DNA of 64,000 bases from Nocardia acididurans (GTDB lineage Bacteria; Actinomycetota; Actinomycetes; Mycobacteriales; Mycobacteriaceae). The position numbers and the translations under genes were made by a program. The first letter of the stretch is position 1, and each line of letters begins with the position of its first letter. Shown here piece after piece: positions 35,439 through 43,944 of this stretch. The notes under the pieces were generated by a model. It searched no databases, had not been told where the DNA came from, and saw nothing but the letters and a program-made list of their open reading frames with translations. The stretch is taken from positions 372,001-436,000 of the forward strand of contig NZ_JAERRJ010000002.1 of the NCBI RefSeq assembly GCF_016741815.1, given 5' to 3'.

Positions 35439-36452
35439 GTGCCCACCGCATCGTCGACAGTGACCTCCCGACGGCTGCTCTCGCTGCTGTCGCTGCTGCA
35501 GATCCGCCGGGACTGGCCCGGAACGCTGCTCGCCCAGCGACTGGAGGTGAGCGAACGGACCGTGCGCCGCGATATCGATCGGCTGCGCGAGCTCGGCTAT
35601 CCCGTCCAGGCGGTGAAAGGTCCCGAGGGCGGGTATCGGCTGGAGGCGGGCCGCGAACTGCCGCCGCTGCTGTTCGACGACGACCAGGCCGTCGCACTCG
35701 CGGTGGCATTGCGGATCGCGGTCGGGACCGGAGCGGGTATCGAGGAGGCCGCCGCACGCGCGCTGGCCACCGTGCGGCAGGTGCTGCCGGCCCGCCTGCG
35801 GCAGCGCGTCGACGCGCTCGCGGTGACCGCGGCCGAATCGGCCGGGCGCGGCGGCGATCCGCAGGCCGACACCGCGGTGCTGTTGACGCTGAGCGCGGCC
35901 GTCCGCAGCGCGGAGGAGGTGCGATTCGACTATCGGGCGGCCGGGCCGGATGACGGCGAGTCGCGGCCCGCGCGGCGCGTGCAGCCGCATCATCTCGTCG
36001 CCCGGGGCGGACGCTGGTATCTGATCGGATGGGATGCCGCACACCAGGATTGGCGTATCTACCGGGCCGATCGGATCACGCCCCGCATCCCCAACGGGCC
36101 ACGCTTCACCCCGCGCCGGGTGCCCGGTGGTGATGTCGCCGCGTTCCTGTCGGCGCGATTCAAAGGCTCCGACAGCGTGGACGCCTGGCCCTGCCGCGCA
36201 GAGGTGATACTGGACCTCCCCGCCGCACAGGTGGCCCCGTTCGCCGCGGACGGCATCGTCGAGGAAATCGGCCCCGCCCGAACCAAACTGGTGACCGGCT
36301 CCTGGTCCTGGCCCGCCCTCGCCGCCACGCTGGCGCGCTTCGACACCGAGATCGAGATCATCAGCCCGGACGCGCTACGCGACGCCTTCGCCGCACTCTC
36401 CCGGCGCGCCGCACGCGCAGCGGGAGCGGCAGGAGCCACAGCAGCCGAGTGA
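35439..36452 (+). CDS. WYL-domain transcriptional regulator
   Basis: This 337-residue protein has an N-terminal HTH_11-type winged helix (LLSLLSLLQIRRDWPGTLLA, ERTVRRDIDRLRELGYPV) and a central WYL domain with GRWYLIGWDAAHQDWRIYR, followed by a WCX-like C-terminal extension. WYL domains bind small ligands or nucleic acid. Starts at GTG 35439. It is divergent from the PhnB-like gene, with about 109 bp between, and probably regulates it. Confidence 0.88.
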   Translation: MPTASSTVTSRRLLSLLSLLQIRRDWPGTLLAQRLEVSERTVRRDIDRLRELGYPVQAVKGPEGGYRLEAGRELPPLLFDDDQAVALAVALRIAVGTGAGIEEAAARALATVRQVLPARLRQRVDALAVTAAESAGRGGDPQADTAVLLTLSAAVRSAEEVRFDYRAAGPDDGESRPARRVQPHHLVARGGRWYLIGWDAAHQDWRIYRADRITPRIPNGPRFTPRRVPGGDVAAFLSARFKGSDSVDAWPCRAEVILDLPAAQVAPFAADGIVEEIGPARTKLVTGSWSWPALAATLARFDTEIEIISPDALRDAFAALSRRAARAAGAAGATAAE

Positions 36453-36469
36453 GCCCGGCCCCACACGAG

Positions 36470-36542
36470 CCCACCAGCGTACGAGTGACCAGCACACGAG
36501 CCACCGGCGCACAGGGCGCACGGCACAGGGCACAGGGCACAG
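36470..36542. repeat. Short imperfect tandem repeats
   Basis: The intergenic region holds imperfect repeats of about 14 bp (CACCAGCGTACGAG, GACCAGCACACGAG, CCACCGGCGCACAG) running into GGCACAG units. There is no coding signal. It looks like slippage-derived simple sequence. Confidence 0.55.
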
Positions 36543-36690
36543 CGGATCCTCGTGGTAAACGCTACGGCGGCACCGATTTCCGTCTGCGGCGATGAATTCC
36601 GCGACCGCACCTCGTCTACCCGAGTGCACGGGCCGCCACCCCGCGATTTCGCGTGCGTGGCATCCGTCCCGAACGACGAGGAGATGATCA

Positions 36691-37467
36691 ATGCCCGCCG
36701 ATTTCACCCCTGGCGCACCCTGCTGGTTCGACGTCACCGCCCCCGATATCCCGGCCGCCGCCGACTTCTATACCGGGCTGTTCGGCTGGAGCGCCGTCGA
36801 CACCGGACCCGACTCCCACCACTACACGCTGCTCCTGCAGGACGGGCACCGCGTCGCGGGCGTCGCCGCGGCCACCACGCCCGACGGTGTCGTCAAACCG
36901 GCGTTGTGGCTGCCGTACTTCGCGGTCGCGGACGCCGAAACCACCACGGCCACAGCCGTTCACACGGGCGCGGGCGTTTTCGTGGGACCGACCGAGGTGC
37001 CCGGGGAACTCGTGTTCGCCATCCTCACCGATCCGGACGGCGCGCCCTACGGTCTCGCTCAGCTGCTCGCGCATCCGGGCACCGAACGCTGGGGCGAGGT
37101 GGACAACCCCTGCTGGGTCGAATACGGTGCCGCCCGCACGCCGTCGGAGGCGATGGCGCACTATGCCGAGATCTTCGGCTGGCAGTACGGCAACGCCGCC
37201 TGGGAGACCGCCGCAGTGAACCCCTATCAGGCGCTGTCCGTGGATCCGGGCCGGGAATTCGGCGGCGCGCACATCGCCGTCCCCGGCGAACCCGCGCCCT
37301 ACTGGTCGATGAGCATCCGCGTCGCCGGGGTCGATGAAACAGTGTCGCGCGCAATCGAACTCGGCGGGAAGGTGCTGAAGGAACCCGAGGATCTGCCCGG
37401 CCCGTCCCGATTGGCGGTTCTCGCCGATCCCGCGGGCGCGGGATTCGCGGTCATGTCCGTCGGCTGA
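36691..37467 (+). CDS. Two-domain VOC (glyoxalase-like) protein, CFP30B/Rv0577-like
   Basis: This 258-residue protein has two tandem glyoxalase-type domains: residues about 5-125 (GAPCWFDVTAPDIPAAADFY, DPDGAPYGLAQL) and about 130-258 (PCWVEYGAARTPSEAMAHYAEIFGW, LADPAGAGFAVM). It is the arrangement of the mycobacterial culture-filtrate protein CFP30B. Metal-ligand residues cannot be assigned with certainty and the reaction is unknown. ATG 36691 follows GAGGAGATG-type sequence. Confidence 0.85.
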   Translation: MPADFTPGAPCWFDVTAPDIPAAADFYTGLFGWSAVDTGPDSHHYTLLLQDGHRVAGVAAATTPDGVVKPALWLPYFAVADAETTTATAVHTGAGVFVGPTEVPGELVFAILTDPDGAPYGLAQLLAHPGTERWGEVDNPCWVEYGAARTPSEAMAHYAEIFGWQYGNAAWETAAVNPYQALSVDPGREFGGAHIAVPGEPAPYWSMSIRVAGVDETVSRAIELGGKVLKEPEDLPGPSRLAVLADPAGAGFAVMSVG

Positions 37468-37490
37468 TCAGGGCCGCCCGGTCGGCGCGG

Positions 37491-37898
37491 TCAGGGTTCG
37501 ATCACGCCGTCGAGGTAGACCCAGGCGCCGTTGTCGCGGCGGAAGCGGCTGTTCTCGTGCAGTTCTCCCGCCGCGCCGTGCACCCGGTAGTGGGCGCGGA
37601 ACTCCACGGTGCCCTCGGTGTGGAAGGGGCCGCCGCCGCTGCCGCCGAGGATGTCGAGGCGCTCCCAGCGCATGGCCGGATCGAAGTCGACGTCGGCGGG
37701 GCGGGTGGACGGATCCCAGCTGCGCAGCAGATACGCCTCGTCGTGCATCGCGAAGGCGCTGAAGCGCGATCGCATGAGCTGTTCGGCGGTGGCGGCCTGG
37801 ACGTCGCCGCGGTGCAGCCGCCCGCAGCAGTCCGTGTAGGCGGCGAGGCCGCACGGGCAGTCCTGCGGCACGGGAGGGTTCTTGCGGCGCTTCGACAT
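37491..37898 (-). CDS. YchJ family protein (UPF0225, SEC-C motif)
   Basis: This 135-residue protein has the N-terminal zinc-binding SEC-C-like motif CPCGLAAYTDCCGRLH and the YchJ core LMRSRFSAFAMHDEAYLLRSWDPSTRP, ending with the second half-domain VEFRAHYRVHG and ENSRF. YchJ proteins are NTF2-fold proteins of unknown activity. It is last in a minus-strand run behind the O-methyltransferase. Confidence 0.88.
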   Translation of the reverse strand: MSKRRKNPPVPQDCPCGLAAYTDCCGRLHRGDVQAATAEQLMRSRFSAFAMHDEAYLLRSWDPSTRPADVDFDPAMRWERLDILGGSGGGPFHTEGTVEFRAHYRVHGAAGELHENSRFRRDNGAWVYLDGVIEP

Positions 37899-37914
37899 GC
37901 GCCCATTCTGCGGG

Positions 37915-38187
37915 CTAGGACGCGGGGTGCGGCACGGTGGGGTGCGGGGTCGCCGCGGCGGAGGTGGCGGGCGTGGGGGTGCTGTCCACGGACTGCGCCG
38001 AGGGGTGCTCGGCCTGGAACATGACGACCGCGAGCATGCCGATGGTCGCGAGGATGGCCAGCACCGGAATGCTCACGGCGGGTACGGCGGGCAGGCGGCT
38101 GAGCAGGTTGGTGGCGGGCGCGCTCTCCTGGTCCTTCGGTGCCATGAACTGCGGCGGCGGGAAGCTGGGGCCGTACGGGTCGCTCAT
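37915..38187 (-). CDS. Small single-pass membrane protein
   Basis: This 90-residue protein has a Pro-rich N-terminus (DPYGPSFPPPQF), one transmembrane helix (AVSIPVLAILATIGMLAVVMF, residues about 40-60) and a Ser/Thr/Pro/Ala-rich tail. ATG 38187 is chosen from an open upstream frame because the MSDPYG opening is common in actinobacterial membrane proteins. It is 16 bp upstream of the YchJ gene. No function is visible. Confidence 0.6.
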   Translation of the reverse strand: MSDPYGPSFPPPQFMAPKDQESAPATNLLSRLPAVPAVSIPVLAILATIGMLAVVMFQAEHPSAQSVDSTPTPATSAAATPHPTVPHPAS

Positions 38188-38307
38188 TGCATCGACCGTA
38201 TGCCGCAAGTTTGCTACCGACAAACCAGTCCGCGTCGCCAGTACCCACAGCGGGCCGACCCGGCATCGAACTACCAGGTCAGCCACTATCAGTGAGCTAT
38301 AACACCG

Positions 38308-38976
38308 CTACTCGTCGCCGATAACCACCGCGTAGGCGAACCCGTCCCAGCCTTTGCTGCCGACGGTCTGCAGCACGGTCGCGTCCACACGCGGTTCGGC
38401 CGCGAGCAATTCGATCACCTCGCGACTGGCCCGAATCGCCGGATCGGCGCTCTCGGCATCGGCGACCCCGCCGTTGCGCACCACATTGTCGACGACGATC
38501 ACCGACCCCGGCCGGGTCAGCCGCAGCGCCCACTGCACGTAGTTGGCATTGTTGACCTTGTCGGCGTCGATGAACACCAGATCGAACGGCTCCGGGTTCG
38601 CCGCGGCCAGCTCCGGCAGATTGTCCAGCGCGGCACCCACGCGAATCTCGACCCGGTCACCCACCCCGGCCCGATCCAGGTTCGCCCGAGCGACCTCCGC
38701 GTGCCTGGGCTCGTACTCGAAGGTCACCACCTGACCGTTCTTCCCCACGGCCCGCGCCAGCCACGTGGTGCTGTAGCCGCCGAGCGTCCCGATCTCCAGC
38801 ACCCGGCGCGCCCGCGCGGACTTGGCGATCAGATACAGAAACTTCCCCTGCGGCGGCGACACGTCGATGGCGGGGAGCCCGGCCGCGGCGTTGGCGCGCA
38901 GCGTCTCCGAATCCTCGTCTCCGACCACGGTTTCCACGAGATAGCGATCGACATCTGCCCATTCGAAGCTCGTCAT
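38308..38976 (-). CDS. SAM-dependent O-methyltransferase (class I, catechol-OMT-like)
   Basis: This 222-residue methyltransferase_3 family protein shows PPQGKFLYLIAKSARARRVLEIG (motif I LEIGTLGGYSTTWLA), the E of VVTFEYEPRHAEVARANLD, FDLVFIDADKVNNANYVQWAL (metal-binding DADK) and VIVVDNVVRNG. Such enzymes methylate catechol-type hydroxyls with Mg2+. ATG 38976. It lies 82 bp downstream of ureC on the same strand, which may be read-through only. Confidence 0.9.
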   Translation of the reverse strand: MTSFEWADVDRYLVETVVGDEDSETLRANAAAGLPAIDVSPPQGKFLYLIAKSARARRVLEIGTLGGYSTTWLARAVGKNGQVVTFEYEPRHAEVARANLDRAGVGDRVEIRVGAALDNLPELAAANPEPFDLVFIDADKVNNANYVQWALRLTRPGSVIVVDNVVRNGGVADAESADPAIRASREVIELLAAEPRVDATVLQTVGSKGWDGFAYAVVIGDE

Positions 38977-39058
38977 GATCGCAGTCTGCCACGCCACGGC
39001 GGACGGACCGGGCCGCACGAATCCGTCCGGCCCGGTCATCGACCGCAAATCGCGTTGA

Positions 39059-40780
39059 TCAGAACAGGAAGTAGCGCTGCGCCATGGGCAGTTCGGTGGC
39101 GGGCTCCTCGGCCCAGACCTCGCCGTCGATGCGGACGGTGAAGGTGTCGGGGTCGACCTCGATGCGGGGCATGGCGTCGTTGTTGGGCATATGCGCCTTG
39201 GTGCGCTTGCGAACGTTGGCCACGGGGACCAGTTTTCGGTTCACGCGCAGGCGATCGGCGAGGCCGTCCTCGATGGCCTGTTCGGAGACGAAGTGGAAGG
39301 AGGTGCCCGCCGCGACGATCGGGGACGCGCCGAACATGGGACGCGGAAGGACCGGCTGCGGGGTGGGGATGGAGGCGTTGGCGTCGCCCATGGCGGCCCA
39401 GGCGATCATGCCGCCCTTGAGGACCGCGTGCGGGCGGACGCCGAAGAAGGCCGGTTCCCACAGGACCAGGTCCGCGAGCTTGCCGACCTCGATCGAACCG
39501 ATCTCGTGGTCGAGGCCGTGGGCGACGGCCGGGCAGATGGTGTATTTCGCGATATAGCGCTGGACGCGGTTGTTGTCCGCCGCGCCGTCACCGGGCAGCG
39601 GGCCGCGCCGCTTCTTCATGACGTGCGCGGTCTGCCAGGTGCGCATGACGACCTCGCCGATGCGGCCCATGGCCTGGGAATCGCTGCCGATCATGGAGAT
39701 CGCGCCCATATCGTGCAGCAGATCCTCGGCGGCGATGGTGGACGGGCGGATCCGGCTCTCCGCGAAGGCCAGATCCTCCGGGATGGACGGACTCAGGTGA
39801 TGGCACACCATGAGCATGTCCAGATGCTCGTCCAGGGTGTTGACGGTGTGCGGGCGGGTCGGGTTGGTCGAGCTGGGCAGCACATTGAGATGTGAAGCGA
39901 CAGTGATGATGTCGGGTGCGTGCCCGCCGCCCGCGCCCTCGGTGTGATACGAGTGGATGGCCCGGCCCGCGATGGCGGCCAGGGTGTCCTCGACGAAGGC
40001 GGCCTCGTTCAGGGTGTCCGAGTGCAGCGCCACCTGCACGCCGGACGCATCGGCGACGGTGAGGCAGGCGTCGATGGCGGCCGGGGTGGTGCCCCAGTCC
40101 TCGTGCAGCTTGAAACCGCCTATGCCACCACGCAATTGCTCCCACAGCGCGTCCTGGGACACGGTGTTGCCCTTGCCGAGCAGGACGATGTTCACCGGCC
40201 AGGAGTCCAGGGCCTCGAGCATGCGGCCCACATGCCAGGAACCGGGCGTGACCGTGGTGGCCTTGGAGCCCTCGGCCGGGCCGGTGCCGCCGCCGACGAG
40301 CGTGGTGATGCCGCCCGCCATGGCCTCGTCGAGCAGCTGCGGGCAGATGAAGTGCACGTGGCAGTCGATCGCGCCCGCGGTGACGATGCGGCCGTTGCCC
40401 GCGATGATCTCGGTGGACGGGCCGACCACCAGATCCGGGTGCACGCCGTTCATGGTGTCGGGGTTGCCGGCCTTGCCGATGGCGCAGATGCGGCCGTCGC
40501 GAATACCGATGTCGGCCTTGATGATTCCCCAGTGGTCGATGATCACCACACCGGTGATCACGGTGTCCGGGGTGCCTTGGGCGCGGGTGGCGCGGGCCTG
40601 GCCCATGGATTCGCGCAGCACCTTGCCGCCGCCGAAGACGGCTTCCTCGCCCGCGAGTCCCGGTCCGCCGCTGCGGTCTTCGGTGATCTCGATGAGAAGG
40701 TCGGTGTCCGCCAGGCGAATCCGGTCGCCGACGGTGGGCCCGAACAGTTCGGCGTAGCGGGCGCGGGACAGTTCGGCCAT
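39059..40780 (-). CDS. ureC: Urease alpha subunit (catalytic)
   Basis: This 573-residue catalytic subunit holds the dinuclear nickel site that hydrolyses urea. All active-site elements are visible: HVHFICPQ, the carbamylated lysine in [34 protein letters not shown], the flap cysteine and histidines in [14 protein letters not shown], and D in [11 protein letters not shown]. Its ATG overlaps the ureB stop by one base. In contrast to mycobacterial operons, ureF does not follow; it lies over 10 kb away. Confidence 0.98.
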   Translation of the reverse strand: MAELSRARYAELFGPTVGDRIRLADTDLLIEITEDRSGGPGLAGEEAVFGGGKVLRESMGQARATRAQGTPDTVITGVVIIDHWGIIKADIGIRDGRICAIGKAGNPDTMNGVHPDLVVGPSTEIIAGNGRIVTAGAIDCHVHFICPQLLDEAMAGGITTLVGGGTGPAEGSKATTVTPGSWHVGRMLEALDSWPVNIVLLGKGNTVSQDALWEQLRGGIGGFKLHEDWGTTPAAIDACLTVADASGVQVALHSDTLNEAAFVEDTLAAIAGRAIHSYHTEGAGGGHAPDIITVASHLNVLPSSTNPTRPHTVNTLDEHLDMLMVCHHLSPSIPEDLAFAESRIRPSTIAAEDLLHDMGAISMIGSDSQAMGRIGEVVMRTWQTAHVMKKRRGPLPGDGAADNNRVQRYIAKYTICPAVAHGLDHEIGSIEVGKLADLVLWEPAFFGVRPHAVLKGGMIAWAAMGDANASIPTPQPVLPRPMFGASPIVAAGTSFHFVSEQAIEDGLADRLRVNRKLVPVANVRKRTKAHMPNNDAMPRIEVDPDTFTVRIDGEVWAEEPATELPMAQRYFLF

Positions 40781-41091
40781 CAGGCATCCAGCTTTCCGGG
40801 AGGGGTCAGGCTGATTCCGTGCACTTCGCGGGTCCCGCCCAGGGGCACCAGCGAAACCCGCTGGCCCAGACCGGGTTCGAAACGCACGGCAGTACCCGCC
40901 GGGATGTCGAGGCGGCGACCGTGGGCGGCCGCGCGATCGAATTCCAGGGCCGGGTTCGCCTGCGGGAAGTGCACGTGCGAGCCGACCTGCACGGGCCGGT
41001 CACCGGTGTTCACGACATCGAGTTCGATGCGGTCCGCACCCGCGTTGATCTCGACAGTGCCTTCGGCACACAGGTATTCGCCAGGAATCAT
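40780..41091 (-). CDS. ureB: Urease beta subunit
   Basis: This 103-residue subunit has the typical N-terminus [20 protein letters not shown], then [22 protein letters not shown] and the arginine-rich [15 protein letters not shown]. It is structural, packing against UreC. ureA, ureB and ureC overlap or nearly touch, so translation is coupled. Confidence 0.97.
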   Translation of the reverse strand: MIPGEYLCAEGTVEINAGADRIELDVVNTGDRPVQVGSHVHFPQANPALEFDRAAAHGRRLDIPAGTAVRFEPGLGQRVSLVPLGGTREVHGISLTPPGKLDA

Positions 41092-41095
41092 CGCG

Positions 41096-41398
41096 TCAGC
41101 CGATCGGGTGGTGGACGGTGACGAGCTTGGTGCCGTCCGGGAAGGTGGCCTCGATCTGGACGTCGTGGATCATCTCCGGCACGCCGTCCATCACATCGGC
41201 GCGCGTGAGCACCGTGCGCCCGGACGTCATGAGCTCGGCGACCGTCCGCCCGTCCCGGGCGCCCTCGAGCACGTGATCGGTGATGATCGCGATGGCCTCG
41301 GGGTGATTGAGTTTGAGCCCGCGGGCCTGCCGTCGCCGGGCCAGTTCGGCCGCGTAGCTCAGCAGCAGGCGTTCCTGCTCGTGCGGCGTCAGTCGCAT
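41096..41398 (-). CDS. ureA: Urease gamma subunit
   Basis: This 100-residue subunit begins [20 protein letters not shown] and contains [23 protein letters not shown] and [20 protein letters not shown], as in all UreA proteins. It is the first gene of the ureABC operon, with the likely promoter in the 93 bp up to the thioesterase gene. Confidence 0.97.
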   Translation of the reverse strand: MRLTPHEQERLLLSYAAELARRRQARGLKLNHPEAIAIITDHVLEGARDGRTVAELMTSGRTVLTRADVMDGVPEMIHDVQIEATFPDGTKLVTVHHPIG

Positions 41399-41491
41399 GC
41401 GGGCTCCTCGTCGACGGGGGTCTCATGGCCTCCGGCAGAGACCGTCGGTCATTTTGGCACGACGCGCATTACCCCCATGTTTCGTCCGAGG

Positions 41492-41938
41492 TCAGTTCTG
41501 CGCGTACATGTTCTGCAGTCGCACCTGCCCGCGCGCGACGGTGCGATCCTGCTCGTCGGTGATCACCACCAGCCACAGCTGCTGCGAGCGTCCCCGGTGC
41601 ACCGGCGTGGCGACGCCGCGCAGTTTGCCCTCGCGGACCGCGCGCAGGAAGTCGGTGTTGTTGTTGACGCCGACGACATTGCCCTTCTCCCCCAGCCACG
41701 CACTGCCCGCGACGCTGGCGAGGGTTTCGATGACGGTGCAGTAGACGCCGCCGTTGACGATGCCGGCGGGCTGGAACTGCTGCGGCGTGACCACCCATTC
41801 CGCGGCGACGCTGTCGGCGGTGAGTTCGGTGAACTTCAGGCCGAGCAGATCGGTGAAGGTGCCCTCGCTGAACTTCGTCATCAGTTCCGGGGTCACGTCG
41901 GCCAGGGAGCGGATCGACGAAAAGTCAGGCTGAGTCAT
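41492..41938 (-). CDS. PaaI-type hotdog thioesterase
   Basis: This 148-residue hotdog-fold protein has GLKFTELTADSVAAEWVV, the central-helix region AGIVNGGVYCTVIETLASVAGS and VGVNNNTDFLRAVREGKLRG. These match acyl-CoA thioesterases of the PaaI/ComA/YbdB class, where an acidic residue in the central helix (here the E of VIET) acts in catalysis. ATG 41938; an upstream in-frame start is less likely. It is upstream of ureA with a 93-bp gap. Confidence 0.85.
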   Translation of the reverse strand: MTQPDFSSIRSLADVTPELMTKFSEGTFTDLLGLKFTELTADSVAAEWVVTPQQFQPAGIVNGGVYCTVIETLASVAGSAWLGEKGNVVGVNNNTDFLRAVREGKLRGVATPVHRGRSQQLWLVVITDEQDRTVARGQVRLQNMYAQN

Positions 41939-41972
41939 GGGATCCACAGTGGCATGTTCCGGAAAAAGCAAA

Positions 41973-42006
41973 GGCGGCGGGCTCCCCAGAAGGGAAGCCC
42001 GCCGCC
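41973..42006 (-). terminator. Rho-independent terminator for the FhuF-like gene
   Basis: On the minus strand an 11-bp GC stem (GGCGGCGGGCT paired with AGCCCGCCGCC) with inner CCC/GGG and a short loop is followed by TTTGCTTTTT. It lies about 80 bp after the FhuF-like stop codon. Confidence 0.85.
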
Positions 42007-42071
42007 GGCAGTGGATCGGGGGTCACCGCAGCCCTCGGGACTCTCACTCGATCCTCGCGCCGGTTATGAGT

Positions 42072-42090
42072 GTAGGTCAGGCTTACCTAA
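42072..42090 (-). promoter_or_regulatory. IdeR-like iron box overlapping the FhuF-like stop codon
   Basis: On the minus strand TTAGGTAAGCCTGACCTAC matches the IdeR/DmdR consensus TTAGGTTAGGCTAACCTAA at 15 of 19 positions. The TAA stop codon of the FhuF-like gene lies inside it. Its target is not clear: the terminator lies between it and the thioesterase gene. Confidence 0.5.
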
Positions 42091-42790
42091 CAAAGCAAGT
42101 CCTCCGGACCGGCAATCCGCGTTCCTCGAGCGCGGCGATCATGGCCTGGCCGCGCCGGGCGCCCTCGATCGAGTTGGTCCGGGCCAGCGCCGGAACATAG
42201 GTCGCCGCACCGACGATCGATTCGCCGACCAGAGTCCAGAACCGCCGCTCGCTCAATCCGGCACAGTGCGCCATGGCGTGCTGGATCAGCGACAGCGCGG
42301 GCTCACAGCGATGGGCCAGCCAGACATAGAGGGCAGGCTCGCACGGTAGCGCCACCACGCCCGGCTCACCTGCGAGAACATCACCGTCGACCACGCGAAT
42401 GGTGGTGTCGGCCAAGCCCGCCCAATCGATACCGCCATCATTGTCGGTGTGGATCCACAGATTCTCGAGGCCCGGATCCCACGCCCGGCCCTCGGAAACC
42501 AGCAGTGCCATGACGCGGCCGACGACCGCGTGGATGAGCGCGGTCGCCACCACTTCGGCGGCGATATCGGCATTGCTCATCTCCGCGGCGTGCCTGCGGT
42601 ACATGAGCTCGATGCGGCCTTCCCGGATGCCGTCGGCGAGCCGCCACCAGCGTCGTTTGCCCTGTTCGGCCATGGCGGCACAGGCGTATACCCGCGGGTG
42701 ATCGGGTTGCAGGGAACGCAGTCTTCCGCACGTCCTTCCGAACGCGATCCGGGAATCGCGAGGCGGGCAAACAGTTACGGGTTCGCGCAT
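42083..42790 (-). CDS. FhuF-like siderophore/iron-related protein
   Basis: This 235-residue protein has no signal peptide. The pattern DIAAEVVATALIHAVVGRV...WDPGL in the middle and FWTLVGESIVGAATYVPAL near the end recalls actinobacterial FhuF-type ferric-siderophore reductases. The C-terminus RRTCFVR stops where those proteins continue into a [2Fe-2S] cysteine motif; only one cysteine is present. So either it is a truncated FhuF or a related non-redox protein. The ATG at 42790 has GAGGAGG. Divergence from the FecCD importer across an iron box supports a role in iron uptake. Confidence 0.5.
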   Translation of the reverse strand: MREPVTVCPPRDSRIAFGRTCGRLRSLQPDHPRVYACAAMAEQGKRRWWRLADGIREGRIELMYRRHAAEMSNADIAAEVVATALIHAVVGRVMALLVSEGRAWDPGLENLWIHTDNDGGIDWAGLADTTIRVVDGDVLAGEPGVVALPCEPALYVWLAHRCEPALSLIQHAMAHCAGLSERRFWTLVGESIVGAATYVPALARTNSIEGARRGQAMIAALEERGLPVRRTCFVR

Positions 42791-42848
42791 CGAACCTCCT
42801 CAATCATCGGCTATTCAGGCCACAGGCATTGCCGGGGGGCACGAAAAG

Positions 42849-42867
42849 ATAGGTTAGGCTTACCAGA
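42849..42867. promoter_or_regulatory. IdeR-like iron box in the divergent iron-uptake promoter
   Basis: ATAGGTTAGGCTTACCAGA matches the IdeR/DmdR consensus TTAGGTTAGGCTAACCTAA at 15 of 19 positions. It lies 59 bp before the FhuF-like start and 40 bp before the permease start, so one site could repress both under iron-replete conditions. Confidence 0.8.
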
Positions 42868-42906
42868 CTTAACGAGCAATCAATGGATCAGGAGTAGTTC
42901 GTCACC

Positions 42907-43944
42907 GTGCCCGTCGTAGTCACCACCAGACGGCGTCGTCTGTTCGGACTTCTCCTTCTCGTCGTTCTCCTGCTGTGCGCACTGGCCGCCAGCATCGCGC
43001 TCGGCTCCCGCGCCATCGGCCTGGGCGCCGTGTACGACGCCCTCACCTGCCCCGGCGGACTTCCGCTGACCTGCCCCGCCGACGGCACGGAAGCGCAGAT
43101 CGTGCGCGAACTGCGGCTTCCCAGAACCGGACTCGCCCTCATCACGGGCCTGGCCCTCGGCATGGCCGGTGCGCTCATCCAGGGCTATACCCGCAATCCG
43201 CTCGCGGACGCAGGATTGCTCGGACTCAATGCGGGCGCAGCATTTCTCGCCGCGCTGAGCATCCACCTCTTCGCACTCACCGAACCGGCGCAGTACATCT
43301 GGTTCGCGTTCCTCGGCGCGCTCATCGCGGGCGTGGTCGTCTTCGGCATCTCCTCGATCGGCGGCGGCAAGGCCAGCCCGCTCGCGCTGGTGCTCGCGGG
43401 CGCGGCCGCCACGGCATTCCTGCAGGCCATGACGAATATCGTGGTGCTGCTCGATATGGACGCGCTCAATACCTATCGGTACTGGGTGGTCGGCGACATC
43501 GCCGGGCACGACGCCGCGGTGTTCTGGCAGGTGCTGCCATTCCTCGCGCTCGGCGTGCTGCTGGCCCTCATGGCCGGACCGGGACTCAACCTGCTCGCGC
43601 TCGGCGACGACGTGGCGCGCGGACTCGGCGTGAACCTCGGCCGCAGCCGGGCACTCGGCCTGGCGGCCATCGTGCTGCTCGCCGGTGCCGCGACCGCCGC
43701 CGTCGGACCGATCGCCTTCCTCGGACTGATCGTGCCGCACCTGGCCCGCGCCGTGACCGGACCCGACAACCGCTGGCTCATCCCCTACGCGGGACTCATC
43801 GGCGCGATCACGCTGATCTTCGCCGACACCCTCGGCCGGTTGATCGCGCGGCCCGGGGAACTCCAGGCCGGGTTCACCCTCGCGGTCATCGGTGCGCCGT
43901 TCTTCATTCTGCTGGTCCGCCGCCGGAAGCTGGTGAGCCTGTGA
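42907..43944 (+). CDS. FecCD-family iron-siderophore ABC transporter permease 1
   Basis: This 345-residue permease has about ten membrane helices and the family signatures LRLPRTGLALITGLALGMAG, GYTRNPLADAGLLGLNAGA, LGLIVPHLARAVTGPDNR and GELQAGFTLAVIGAPFFILL. It starts at GTG 42907. It overlaps the second permease by 4 bp (GTGA). A binding protein is not encoded nearby, so it must use one from elsewhere. Confidence 0.93.
   Translation: MPVVVTTRRRRLFGLLLLVVLLLCALAASIALGSRAIGLGAVYDALTCPGGLPLTCPADGTEAQIVRELRLPRTGLALITGLALGMAGALIQGYTRNPLADAGLLGLNAGAAFLAALSIHLFALTEPAQYIWFAFLGALIAGVVVFGISSIGGGKASPLALVLAGAAATAFLQAMTNIVVLLDMDALNTYRYWVVGDIAGHDAAVFWQVLPFLALGVLLALMAGPGLNLLALGDDVARGLGVNLGRSRALGLAAIVLLAGAATAAVGPIAFLGLIVPHLARAVTGPDNRWLIPYAGLIGAITLIFADTLGRLIARPGELQAGFTLAVIGAPFFILLVRRRKLVSL

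Noticed and set aside
36470..36542. Possible CRISPR or iteron array
   Set aside because: The units are short, imperfect and without constant spacers; they look like simple slippage repeats.
41973..42006. Riboswitch-like hairpin upstream of the thioesterase gene
   Set aside because: It is a simple GC stem followed by a U-tract on the minus strand, so a terminator explains it.
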